64,000 nt of DNA. Source: CAXBES01 sp963974915 (GTDB taxonomy: Bacteria > Bacteroidota > Bacteroidia > Flavobacteriales > Flavobacteriaceae). Where the stretch lies: the NCBI GenBank assembly GCA_963974915.1, contig CAXBES010000006.1, forward strand, positions 1-64,000, given 5' to 3'. Position numbers and translations under genes: made by a program. The notes beneath the pieces were generated by a model. It worked only from the letters and a program-made list of their open reading frames with translations, had not been told where the DNA came from and did no database searches. Shown here piece after piece: positions 32,486-40,496 of this stretch; within the stretch, counting starts at the first letter, position 1, and every line of letters starts with the position of its first letter.

Positions 32486-32525
32486 AAAGAAGCACCAACT
32501 ACCTCGAGTAATTTGGTGCTTCTTT
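32486..32525 (+). terminator. Bidirectional terminator overlapping the guaB stop codon
   Basis: AAAGAAGCACCAA (32486-32498) pairs with TTTGGTGCTTCTTT (32512-32525). On the plus strand the stem is followed by more T. The right arm lies inside the last guaB codons. Confidence 0.8.
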
Positions 32526-33971
32526 TGTAATAGTTACATCGTGCGGATGACTTTCATGTATGCCCGATGAAGTTATCTTAACAAATTTTCCTGTCCTTTT
32601 AAGGGTCTCAATATCTTTTGCACCGCAATAACCCATTCCGGCTCTCAAGCCACCAATAAATTGGGTCATACTTTCAACCAGCTCCCCTTTGTAATTTACG
32701 CGACCTACAATACCTTCTGGGACTAATTTCTTGATATCATCTTCCACATCCTGAAAATAACGATCTTTGGACCCTTGCTTCATAGCTTCTACAGAACCCA
32801 TTCCCCGGTACGATTTAAACTTTCTGCCTTCATAGATGATCGTCTCACCGGGAGACTCCTTCGTCCCGGCCAAAAGTGACCCCAGCATTACGCTATCTGC
32901 TCCGGCAGCAATGGCTTTGGGTATATCTCCTGTATATCTAATTCCGCCATCTGCGATTACCGGTACTCCGCTTCCTTTTATCGCTTCCGCGACTTCCAGC
33001 ACCGCCGAAAACTGTGGGAAACCAACACCTGCCACAACACGTGTAGTACAAATTGACCCCGGTCCAATCCCTACTTTCACAGCATCGGCACCTGCCTCAA
33101 CCAAATATTTGGCGGCTTCGGCTGTTGCAATATTTCCCACAACTACATCTAACTGAGGGAATTTCTTCTTAACTTCTTGCAACACAGTCACCACTCCTTT
33201 AGTATGTCCGTGTGCAGTATCTATGATCACGGCATCAACATGAGCGTTTACTAAGGCTTCAGCACGTTCAACTGCGTCTGCTGTTACACCTAAGGCCGCA
33301 GCAACACGTAGGCGACCAAATGTATCTTTGTTCGCATTAGGTTTCTGTGTAAGTTTAGTTATATCTCTAAAAGTGATCAAACCTAATAACTTACCATCAT
33401 CATTTACCACCGGAAGTTTTTCAATTTTGTTTTTCTGAAGAATAATCTCTGCTTCTTTCAACGACGTTCCCTCGGCAACAGTTACCAAATTCTCGGATGT
33501 CATTACCTCACTCAACTTTCTGGTATAATTCTTCTCAAAGCGTAAGTCACGATTAGTAACGATCCCGATAAGTTTACCTTTAGAATCTGTAATTGGAATT
33601 CCCCCTATTTTATATTCACGCATCGTATTTTGTGCGTCGCCCACGGTAGCAGTTTTAGATAGTGTTACCGGGTCTTGTATCATTCCGCTCTCTGCCCGCT
33701 TTACTTTTCGAACTTCGGCAGCCTGAGCCTCGATGGTCATGTTTTTGTGTAAAACACCAATACCTCCTTCACGAGCTATGGCTATTGCCATGGCACTTTC
33801 TGTAACTGTATCCATCGCAGCAGATACTATGGGTACGTTTAAGGTAATGTTTTTACTGAATTTAGTTTCAATTGAAACTTCTCGGGGTAATACTTCAGAA
33901 TAGGCAGGCACTAAAAGTACGTCGTCGTAAGTAAGGCCTTCTCCAAGAATTTTGTTGTCGTGTGCAGTCAT
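32499..33971 (-). CDS. guaB: IMP dehydrogenase
   Basis: Oxidises IMP to XMP, the committed step to guanine nucleotides. The 490-residue protein has the standard layout: the start LTYDDVLLVPAYSEVLPREV, two CBS domains at about 95-205 inserted into the barrel, the catalytic loop GIGPGSICTTRVVAGVG with the nucleophilic Cys, IADGGIRYTGDIPKAIAAGA, and the flap YRGMGSVEAM. It is monocistronic. The -7 box at 34025 is followed by GCACGC. Its terminator overlaps the coding end. Confidence 0.98.
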   Translation of the reverse strand: MTAHDNKILGEGLTYDDVLLVPAYSEVLPREVSIETKFSKNITLNVPIVSAAMDTVTESAMAIAIAREGGIGVLHKNMTIEAQAAEVRKVKRAESGMIQDPVTLSKTATVGDAQNTMREYKIGGIPITDSKGKLIGIVTNRDLRFEKNYTRKLSEVMTSENLVTVAEGTSLKEAEIILQKNKIEKLPVVNDDGKLLGLITFRDITKLTQKPNANKDTFGRLRVAAALGVTADAVERAEALVNAHVDAVIIDTAHGHTKGVVTVLQEVKKKFPQLDVVVGNIATAEAAKYLVEAGADAVKVGIGPGSICTTRVVAGVGFPQFSAVLEVAEAIKGSGVPVIADGGIRYTGDIPKAIAAGADSVMLGSLLAGTKESPGETIIYEGRKFKSYRGMGSVEAMKQGSKDRYFQDVEDDIKKLVPEGIVGRVNYKGELVESMTQFIGGLRAGMGYCGAKDIETLKRTGKFVKITSSGIHESHPHDVTITKEAPNYSR

Positions 33972-34024
33972 CGCAATTAAATTATCTTCCGAAGTACGAA
34001 AGGATGTTACTAATTAATTGCGTG

Positions 34025-34032
34025 CAAATATA
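34025..34032 (-). promoter_or_regulatory. -7 promoter element of guaB
   Basis: TATATTTG followed by CACGC on the minus strand, 53 nt before the guaB ATG. The nearest TTG is only 14 nt upstream, shorter than the norm. Confidence 0.5.
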
Positions 34033-34049
34033 CAACTAATATCTAACAA

Positions 34050-34490
34050 TTAGAGCTTTCTTTTAGTAAAGCCTTTCGGAATAAAAAGTTCTTCCGAATC
34101 GTAAAAGCTAATATAGATCAGAACGGGTTCTTTTAGCCCCTCATAAGTGACTTCATAGACATCAACCAATGCTACTCCGCCAAGCCCATTTTCACTTTCA
34201 TACCCACAACAACTACCCACTCTGTGAAAAGATAGTTCTTCACCATTTGGACCTGCCAGACTAGCCAAATACCGTCTTTGATTAAGAGAACTTCTTTCCC
34301 CTGTCATCGCGGGATACTTAGAATCTATAGCGTAATTCTTATTGGCAGAGTAAGAATTGACATCCACAAAGGGTTCGTATAAGCGGGAACTTTCTGTAGG
34401 ATTGGAGGTAGAACTTAAAATTACGGGTTTCTTTGATCCACATGAAGTAATTAGAAACGAAAAGAGAACGAAGGCGAGAAAGTTTTTCAT
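34050..34490 (-). CDS. Lipoprotein of unknown function with a Cys-Cys motif
   Basis: A 146-residue lipoprotein: MKNFLAFVLFSFLITSC gives a lipidated C17. The mature part holds FHRVGSCCGYESENGLGG, a Cys pair in a Gly-rich turn, and LIYISFYDSEELFIPKGF at the end. Similar small lipoproteins in this phylum are sometimes labelled as a KDO 8-phosphate synthase, as I recall, but nothing here resembles that enzyme. It is the last of a group running porin, FMN-binding protein, four-helix membrane protein, lipoprotein, with a 30-nt gap to the gene before it. Function unknown. Confidence 0.8.
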   Translation of the reverse strand: MKNFLAFVLFSFLITSCGSKKPVILSSTSNPTESSRLYEPFVDVNSYSANKNYAIDSKYPAMTGERSSLNQRRYLASLAGPNGEELSFHRVGSCCGYESENGLGGVALVDVYEVTYEGLKEPVLIYISFYDSEELFIPKGFTKRKL

Positions 34491-34520
34491 GATAATAAAA
34501 ACAGATTTTAATTGAAGATA

Positions 34521-35012
34521 TTATTTTTTTCGCAAAAATAATTGCACCAAAATAATCGCAACACTTCCAACAAATACCATAGTCATAAGTGTACCGGAGA
34601 AAATGACGACATACTTCATCCAGGAAATACCCTTCCACATAAAGTAAATACCTCCAAAAGTAAGAAGAACGGATACAAATGGTTCTATCATTAGAAATCC
34701 TTTAATTCCTCCCGGCAATGATGTAATTGACACAAGCCCTCCCAGAAGAAAAAATATAAACGACATACTTAGAATATGAGTATGAATGATAGTGAGCATT
34801 TCTCTCTCTCCTTTCTCAAACTTCATAACCTCCACGTCTTCAATATCCTCGTTCCCCAAATAATTTTCTTCAACACCTGTTGGGGTTACCGAGTCTGTCT
34901 GACGTACAAAAAGTAAACCGGTAAAGTACCCAACGCTTAATACGATCACAAAAGCCGCAATAAAGATTTTTATTTGCTTCGGAAAGGTATGTATGAGTCC
35001 GTGGAGTTGCAT
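34521..35012 (-). CDS. Four-helix inner-membrane protein of unknown function
   Basis: A 163-residue protein with helices at about 17-36, 76-98, 106-126 and 132-158. An acidic periplasmic-type loop lies between the first two (VEENYLGNEDIEDVEVMKFE). Two histidines at the start of helix 2 (H77, H79 in TIIHTHILSMSF) could bind haem or a quinone, but this is only a possibility. Its start overlaps the stop of the FMN-binding protein gene by one base, so the two are co-translated and probably work together. I do not recognise the family. Confidence 0.8.
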   Translation of the reverse strand: MQLHGLIHTFPKQIKIFIAAFVIVLSVGYFTGLLFVRQTDSVTPTGVEENYLGNEDIEDVEVMKFEKGEREMLTIIHTHILSMSFIFFLLGGLVSITSLPGGIKGFLMIEPFVSVLLTFGGIYFMWKGISWMKYVVIFSGTLMTMVFVGSVAIILVQLFLRKK

Positions 35013-35542
35013 TACAATGCTTCTTTTTTCTGAAGTACGGCAATGCTTTTTAAAAGATCATTCATTGCTTTAGTCATAGACCGAACAGAAATTGTTGCGC
35101 CACTTATTGGAATTATATCCTGATTATAAACTAATTCTTCTGAAGCAGCCGAAGCACCATCAAATTGTTGCAACCATCTTTTACTTCCAATTTCTCCCCC
35201 ATATTCTTCTCGGTATATAAGCACTTTACTCTTTGTGATAATAAAATCATTGTCAAAAAGGACTAAATAATCGAAAGTTGCTGTTTTACTGGGAGCATTA
35301 CCAATGTAACCGTAACCGAGTTCTTTGCCTTCAGAAGAAATAACAAAAAAATTATCCTTTCCGAAGTGAGAAGGAGTAGCTTCATTCAGAGATCCGGATA
35401 CCTGTACTGGTGTTTTTAAAAAGTCTTCAGTTTCATAAAATTTGGAAATTACTTTATCGGCTTTCTTCTCTAATTTTTCGGGAATAGCGAAAGCACTAAG
35501 TAATGTGATACAAATTATTAAAAACAGGCTTTTCTTTAGCAT
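35012..35542 (-). CDS. Exported FMN-binding-domain protein (RnfG/NqrC-like)
   Basis: A 176-residue protein with a signal peptide (MLKKSLFLIICITLLSAFAI). Its FMN-binding domain ends in PISGATISVRSM. In NqrC and RnfG, FMN is attached by ApbE to the Thr of SGAT; here that is T150. The acidic residue usually three before the Ser is Ile here, so covalent attachment is likely but not certain. It would carry electrons outside the cytoplasmic membrane. Coupled to the membrane-protein gene that follows. A -7 box stands just 4 nt before the ATG. Confidence 0.85.
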   Translation of the reverse strand: MLKKSLFLIICITLLSAFAIPEKLEKKADKVISKFYETEDFLKTPVQVSGSLNEATPSHFGKDNFFVISSEGKELGYGYIGNAPSKTATFDYLVLFDNDFIITKSKVLIYREEYGGEIGSKRWLQQFDGASAASEELVYNQDIIPISGATISVRSMTKAMNDLLKSIAVLQKKEAL

Positions 35543-35546
35543 AAGA

Positions 35547-35554
35547 CAAAGGTA
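35547..35554 (-). promoter_or_regulatory. -7 promoter element of the FMN-binding protein gene
   Basis: TACCTTTG on the minus strand, 4 nt before the start codon. If active it would yield a leaderless message. No -33 is seen at normal distance. Confidence 0.4.
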
Positions 35555-35622
35555 TTTAAAACTAAGCGATTAAGTTCCACAACGCAAAATTGAAATTAAC
35601 TGTTCTACTTCGAGCTGTTAAT

Positions 35623-36801
35623 TTAGAACCAAACCCCGATTCCGAAATTCAATCTATCGTCAACATCTCCACCTTCAACTTTATTATCTCTAAACTGGTA
35701 ATCACCTTTAACAACAACTCCCGGAGCAATGTGATAACTTAAACCTGTAGTAATATCGGTACGATTGTAAGCATCGTTTCTCATTAGGTCTCCATCAGTT
35801 TTGGCGTGGGTATCATAGTTTTCATATCGTGCAAATGCGACTAAACGTTGTTTAGCCGTAAGGGGTAGCAGGTTATAACCTCCTTCGATGTAATAACCTT
35901 GCAAGGCACTCCCAAGATCACGTCCGGTTAAATTATTATACGCTTCAGTATCGTTAAGGGCTGCGTAAATAAACTGACCGCGGGCAGAAAACTTTCCGAA
36001 GCCATAACGCGCATCCAATCCAACCATATTGATACCAATATTAGCTCCATCAATTTCCTCCACATCGTCTGCGGCTTGAGTTTTTCCGAAGTAACCCGAC
36101 AAACCTAAACGTAAACCGGGAATTCCGTAATATTCTATTTTAGTGGAGAAAGTAGGTGAATCTACGGTCGACTTTATCCCTTTTTGTCGGCCACCACGTA
36201 ATCCGCTACTACCGGATAAAAATCCTGAAACGCCACCATCACCATCGGCTACTGTCGATTTGAATCCGTTAAAAACATAAGCCTGATATCCAATGGACGC
36301 ATCCGGAAAACGTCCTGTAACTCCAACTCCAAGCTCACGCCAGGTAGTAGGAACAATAACGTTGTCGGTCGCCGGACGTTCGGTACCATTGAAGGTAGTG
36401 GGTTCGTGGTATTCGTTTACGATCCCCATAGGCACCAACATTAATCCACCCCGTAAACTTATATTATCACCCACAGAGTAATTTACAAATGCTTGTTCTA
36501 CAAAAACTTCTTCCACATGCTCTAATTCGATCTCCGAAACGAATTGGACATCTTCACTAAACTTATAACCTAATAAGAGCACCAAACGCTGAACATCCAG
36601 TTCACCATTATCGCCTTCCGGCTGATTGTAAGTAAGTTCGCCATAAGCTCCGATAGTAACTTTTTTACCAAAGTTACCTGAGAGAATGGATTGCGCAGCA
36701 TTTTGTTGCTTTTGAGGGTCGATCGATATAGAATCTTGCACAGTTTGTGAATAGGACAAACACGAAATTAGAAGTACAAAAAGTAAGCTAAGATTTTTCA
36801 T
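35623..36801 (-). CDS. Outer-membrane porin of the OprO/OprP (phosphate-selective) type
   Basis: A 392-residue beta-barrel protein. The signal peptide is MKNLSLLFVLLISCLSYSQ. Alternating strands follow (KKVTIGAYGELTYNQ, VQRLVLLLGYKFSEDVQFV, IELEHVEEVFVEQAFVNYSV), and the chain ends in an aromatic residue (LNFGIGVWF), the BAM recognition signature. LMLVPMGIVNEYHEPTTFNG is typical of this porin class. Anion or phosphate specificity cannot be read from sequence. A good promoter lies upstream. The FMN-binding protein gene follows 80 nt later on the same strand. Confidence 0.88.
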   Translation of the reverse strand: MKNLSLLFVLLISCLSYSQTVQDSISIDPQKQQNAAQSILSGNFGKKVTIGAYGELTYNQPEGDNGELDVQRLVLLLGYKFSEDVQFVSEIELEHVEEVFVEQAFVNYSVGDNISLRGGLMLVPMGIVNEYHEPTTFNGTERPATDNVIVPTTWRELGVGVTGRFPDASIGYQAYVFNGFKSTVADGDGGVSGFLSGSSGLRGGRQKGIKSTVDSPTFSTKIEYYGIPGLRLGLSGYFGKTQAADDVEEIDGANIGINMVGLDARYGFGKFSARGQFIYAALNDTEAYNNLTGRDLGSALQGYYIEGGYNLLPLTAKQRLVAFARYENYDTHAKTDGDLMRNDAYNRTDITTGLSYHIAPGVVVKGDYQFRDNKVEGGDVDDRLNFGIGVWF

Positions 36802-36846
36802 TGGGTTTATTTAGACTAATTACAAATAAATTTCTGAATTTGCGTG

Positions 36847-36877
36847 CAAAAATAGAATCCAATGCGAGATTACACAA
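36847..36877 (-). promoter_or_regulatory. Porin gene promoter
   Basis: On the minus strand TTG (36875-36877), a 20-nt spacer and TATTTTTG (36847-36854) followed by CACGC. Confidence 0.7.
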
Positions 36878-36925
36878 GTTTATTTAGAAGTATTTTAAAT
36901 AAAAAGTGAAGATTTAATAAGGTAA

Positions 36926-37411
36926 TTATTTGTTAGACATTTTGAGTTCCTCAGTATATCTTAATCTAGCCAGACCGGCCCACTGCAACAATAAGGTTTT
37001 GTCGTCTTCTTCCAAATCACCATGTATCCAGGTATATGAATCTAAAGGCATTTCGCCTTCTTTCACTTTCTCAATAACCTCATCCAGTTTGTGATCCTTT
37101 TTCTTTGTAGAATAGCTATCCCATTGAGAAACGTTAAAATCGCCCTTTCCGTGTTTTATATGATCCTCTAACCAAAAGGAAAACGGAGCAATTTCGGCAT
37201 ACCAGGGATACTGTGTCTGATTGCTGTGACAATCGTAGCAATTTTCCTTTAATATTGCAGCAACTCTAACAGATGGTTTTGTTTCGTTCTCAAAATTCGT
37301 AACAGAGTCGTAACCTCCATTATTTCTGTCGGGACGAAAAAATTGAATAACCACCAAGGCCGCTAAAGCGACTAATAGAAAATATTTTACTAATTTATTC
37401 ATACTATTCAA
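36926..37411 (-). CDS. Membrane-anchored haem-binding-domain protein
   Basis: A 161-residue protein with one N-terminal anchor (about 8-25) and a periplasmic domain. It carries a single c-type haem site, C58-x-x-C61-H62 (ENCYDCHSNQTQYPWYAEIA). FSFWLEDHIKHGKGDFNVSQW follows, typical of the haem-binding domain family common in Bacteroidota. It is a likely electron carrier or redox sensor; partners are unknown. The start overlaps the metallophosphatase stop by 4 nt (ATGA), so the two are coupled. Confidence 0.88.
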   Translation of the reverse strand: MNSMNKLVKYFLLVALAALVVIQFFRPDRNNGGYDSVTNFENETKPSVRVAAILKENCYDCHSNQTQYPWYAEIAPFSFWLEDHIKHGKGDFNVSQWDSYSTKKKDHKLDEVIEKVKEGEMPLDSYTWIHGDLEEDDKTLLLQWAGLARLRYTEELKMSNK

Positions 37412-38943
37412 TTTAAAGATTTTAAATATAAAATTACCGCTTTTCTAATATCTGAAGCCGGTTCCTGTTTCATAGGTTTATACACTTTAAGCACCCCCTC
37501 ATTATCCTCCTTCAAAAACGGGATATCAAAACCCTTCATCAAGAAGTCACTCATCGCAATGGTGTATGTTTTGTTTTCATCTATGGGCAATGTATTGATC
37601 AACCATTCTCCACTTGCACTTTCTTCAATATTATGGCGTTGTAAATATGCCCCGGTACCTCTTTTAGATTTTCCAAAGTCAAGTGTTTCTTTTAACAATC
37701 CACCTTTGATATCCACTTTTATCACTTCTCCCCCAAAGGGTAAAACTCTAAAAATATCGAGGCTTGTCACCTTATTTGGCAGCATATCATCAATTCGAAT
37801 TGAACCTCCATTTACTATCGCAGCGTCAACAGGGTCATTAAAAGAATCAGCCATTGCCGCCGTAAGGATATCTCCGAGATTAGTTTGTATTCCACGGTTA
37901 GCACTATCGGTACCATCTAACGGTATTTTTGAGCTGTAAATGATCTCATTTGGTTCAGAAATAACCTCTTTTATCTTTAGATTGAGAATACTATTCCACT
38001 TCTCAACGATAGCTGCGACCACATTATTAGAAGGGGTAGTATCGTCAATTGGCATTAAATGAGAATCTATCTTTAAACTTCCTGTTTTCTTGTTAAAGGT
38101 TAAGGTGTGTATATAGACTGTTTTTGCATTTGCATCTGCTTTTGCAATAGTGGCACCTTTAGTTGGCACCAACATATTATTATGCTCATGACCTCCCATG
38201 ATAAATTGTAACTCCGGTAGTCTTCTTGCCAGCTCGATGTCTTCGTCAAGGGATAAATGTGTGAGTCCGATTACTACGTCAACTTCATCTTTCAAACTGT
38301 TATAGGCGCGTATTGCTTCGGAATAGATATCGCTGTAGTAAACAAAATCTACCGGATTAGTAGGTGTGGTTACACTGAAAAAACCAAGCTTAAGTTGTAT
38401 CCCGGTCTCATCTGAAACATATAATACATGGGTGTCTTTTACGGGTACGTTACCAATGTCTCGCTGCACTACAAAGGGTCTGTTTCCGTCTTCATGTACC
38501 TGATACACATTGGCAGATGTCCATTGAAAATTTGATTCGTTTAGTCGCTTTTGAAGCGCCTCTTCCCCGACGTCAAACTCGTGATTCCCAAAAGTAGCGA
38601 GATCAAAATCCATCGCATTCATCACTTCTATCATCTGTTTGCCACGCACTCGTTCCCCATCCACCTTGAGAGTGCCCAGGAGTGACGGATTTAAAAAATC
38701 ACCGGCCATAAACAGAAATGTATTAGGATTTACTTTAACGATCGAATCACGAACATGGGCAACTCGTGCCATTCCTCCATAGAGTCCGCCACTTAAAGGT
38801 GCGATCTCATACACATCATTTACCTGAATAAATTTAAAAGTGACCTCATCAGTGTTATTGCTTTCTGTGTTTACAGGTGCGACCGATTTACACCCTATCA
38901 GACTTATAAAAACAATAGAATAAAGGAAGAAAACTCTTTTCAT
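37408..38943 (-). CDS. Metallophosphatase / 5'-nucleotidase-family lipoprotein
   Basis: A 511-residue lipoprotein: from the start at 38943 the signal ends SLIGC. It has the two domains of secreted 5'-nucleotidases. The metal sites are GDFLNPS, FGNHEFDVG, GLTHLSLDED and GGHEHN, and the C-terminal substrate domain has TNLGDILTAAMAD and IVNGGSIRIDD. The first metal motif, normally NDxH, reads NDVYE, with Tyr in place of the His ligand; a subfamily with NDVYE is known to me, so this may be ancestral. The longer frame from 38994 overlaps the HMG-CoA lyase gene and is rejected. Coupled to the haem protein gene. Confidence 0.9.
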   Translation of the reverse strand: MKRVFFLYSIVFISLIGCKSVAPVNTESNNTDEVTFKFIQVNDVYEIAPLSGGLYGGMARVAHVRDSIVKVNPNTFLFMAGDFLNPSLLGTLKVDGERVRGKQMIEVMNAMDFDLATFGNHEFDVGEEALQKRLNESNFQWTSANVYQVHEDGNRPFVVQRDIGNVPVKDTHVLYVSDETGIQLKLGFFSVTTPTNPVDFVYYSDIYSEAIRAYNSLKDEVDVVIGLTHLSLDEDIELARRLPELQFIMGGHEHNNMLVPTKGATIAKADANAKTVYIHTLTFNKKTGSLKIDSHLMPIDDTTPSNNVVAAIVEKWNSILNLKIKEVISEPNEIIYSSKIPLDGTDSANRGIQTNLGDILTAAMADSFNDPVDAAIVNGGSIRIDDMLPNKVTSLDIFRVLPFGGEVIKVDIKGGLLKETLDFGKSKRGTGAYLQRHNIEESASGEWLINTLPIDENKTYTIAMSDFLMKGFDIPFLKEDNEGVLKVYKPMKQEPASDIRKAVILYLKSLN

Positions 38944-38944
38944 T

Positions 38945-39808
38945 TTAGTGGTATTTACTGAATATTTTGGTTGCTTCGTTATGTGCACTTTCAAAAGACA
39001 TCGGATTAATATTACTATCTACCTTTTCGGCAGTGAAATAACTCAGCATTTTTTCTGTAGGCATATTTCCGGTTAATTCATCCTTCGCCATAGGGCAACC
39101 TCCAAATCCCTGAATTGCTCCGTCAAATCTTCTGCAACCCGCTTTGTATGCTGCATCAATCTTTTCGTGCCAGGCGGTTGGAGTAGTATGTAAGTGTGCA
39201 CCAAACTCTATATGTGAGTACTTTTTAATTAAATTTGAGAATAAGTAATCAATTATATCCGGGGTTGATGTGCCAACCGTATCACTTAGTGATAATATTT
39301 TTACACCCATCGCAGATAGCCTTTCGGTCCATTCGCCAACAATATCGACATTCCATGGGTCTCCATATGGATTACCAAATCCCATTGAAAGATAGGCTAC
39401 TACTTCTTTATTATTAGCTTCGGCAAGGCGAAGGATCTCTTTTAAAATAACCAGAGATTGGTCTATCGTTTTATGCGTATTTCGCATCTGAAAGTTTTCA
39501 GAAATAGAAAACGGATATCCTAAATATTGAATTTGATCATGTTGTACGGCAGCCTCAGCACCACGAACATTGGCTACAATAGCCAGTAGTTTACTTTGAG
39601 TATTAGAAAGATCGAGCTGCGCCAATACATCGGCAGTATCTTGCATTTGCGGGATAGCCTTTGGCGAAACAAAACTTCCAAAATCTATGGTATCAAAGCC
39701 ACAACGCAATAATGATTGAATATACTGCACCTTACTTTCGGTTGGAATCCAGTCTTTAATTCCTTGCATTGCGTCACGCGGACATTCTATAATTTTTACT
39801 TTTTGCAT
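38945..39808 (-). CDS. Hydroxymethylglutaryl-CoA lyase
   Basis: Cleaves HMG-CoA to acetyl-CoA and acetoacetate at the end of leucine breakdown. The 287-residue TIM barrel begins VKIIECPRDAMQGIKDWIPT, has the metal-binding HLHTTP segment, and carries the signature GFGGCPMAKDELTGNMPTE with the active-site Cys. Leucine dehydrogenase, also in leucine use, is 6 kb away. The metallophosphatase gene starts one base after this stop, so they share a transcript although no functional link is obvious. Confidence 0.95.
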   Translation of the reverse strand: MQKVKIIECPRDAMQGIKDWIPTESKVQYIQSLLRCGFDTIDFGSFVSPKAIPQMQDTADVLAQLDLSNTQSKLLAIVANVRGAEAAVQHDQIQYLGYPFSISENFQMRNTHKTIDQSLVILKEILRLAEANNKEVVAYLSMGFGNPYGDPWNVDIVGEWTERLSAMGVKILSLSDTVGTSTPDIIDYLFSNLIKKYSHIEFGAHLHTTPTAWHEKIDAAYKAGCRRFDGAIQGFGGCPMAKDELTGNMPTEKMLSYFTAEKVDSNINPMSFESAHNEATKIFSKYH

Positions 39809-39813
39809 TGTAT

Positions 39814-39821
39814 CAAAGATA
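39814..39821 (-). promoter_or_regulatory. -7 promoter element of HMG-CoA lyase
   Basis: TATCTTTG on the minus strand ends 5 nt before the start codon; no -33 TTG is seen. A nearly leaderless message would result. Confidence 0.4.
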
Positions 39822-39881
39822 GTAATTCCCTTTTGGAGAGAATCGGTTGAATTTAAAAATAATGTTCAATTAAATGAAGAT

Positions 39882-40496
39882 CTAAGGCACCAAAATAAAA
39901 ATCGCTATCCCTATAAAAACGACGATTTGTAGCCACTTTAAAATCGTACCTATCCCTTTGTTTCTAAGGAGCAAAGTTGAAACGCTTCCGGCGAGAATAG
40001 CAATGCTAGAAAACGTTATAAAAGAAACAATCATAAAGGTAATGCCTAAGATATAAAATTGTAAAACTAAGCTTTCCGAAGTATTCCAAAGAAAAGCAGG
40101 AAAGAAGGCCAGAAAGAATATCATTACCTTCGGATTAACAAGATTCATAAAAACACCTTGTTTAAAAAGTTTCCAATTCGACTTTTTTGGAGCGCTTTCA
40201 GAATAAGTTACCTTAGCGTCACTTTTATATACTTTATATGCCAGATATAATAAGTAGATCGCCCCAAAAACTTTAATTCCGTAGAAGACCCCTTCCGAAG
40301 CAGTTATCAAGGCCGAAATTCCAAAAGCCAATAACGTTGTGTGTACAATACACCCACTTATAAGTCCGGCAGTAGTGGCAATTCCACTTTTAACTCCGTT
40401 GGCCAAAGATTGTGTTAAAACATAGATATTATCAGGGCCCGGAGATAGCGCTAAAGCCAGTGTTGCGAGTGAAAATGACAACAAATTTTCAATCAT
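39882..40496 (-). CDS. LysE/RhtB-family exporter
   Basis: A 204-residue inner-membrane protein with five or six helices. It has the LysE/RhtB N-terminal signature (FSLATLALALSPGPDNIYVL) and GVFMNLVNPKVMIFFLAFFPAF. Members export amino acids or homoserine lactones; the substrate here is unknown. The gene begins directly after the pyrD stop with no gap, so it is co-transcribed and probably coupled. That pairing has no clear metabolic reason. Confidence 0.93.
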   Translation of the reverse strand: MIENLLSFSLATLALALSPGPDNIYVLTQSLANGVKSGIATTAGLISGCIVHTTLLAFGISALITASEGVFYGIKVFGAIYLLYLAYKVYKSDAKVTYSESAPKKSNWKLFKQGVFMNLVNPKVMIFFLAFFPAFLWNTSESLVLQFYILGITFMIVSFITFSSIAILAGSVSTLLLRNKGIGTILKWLQIVVFIGIAIFILVP

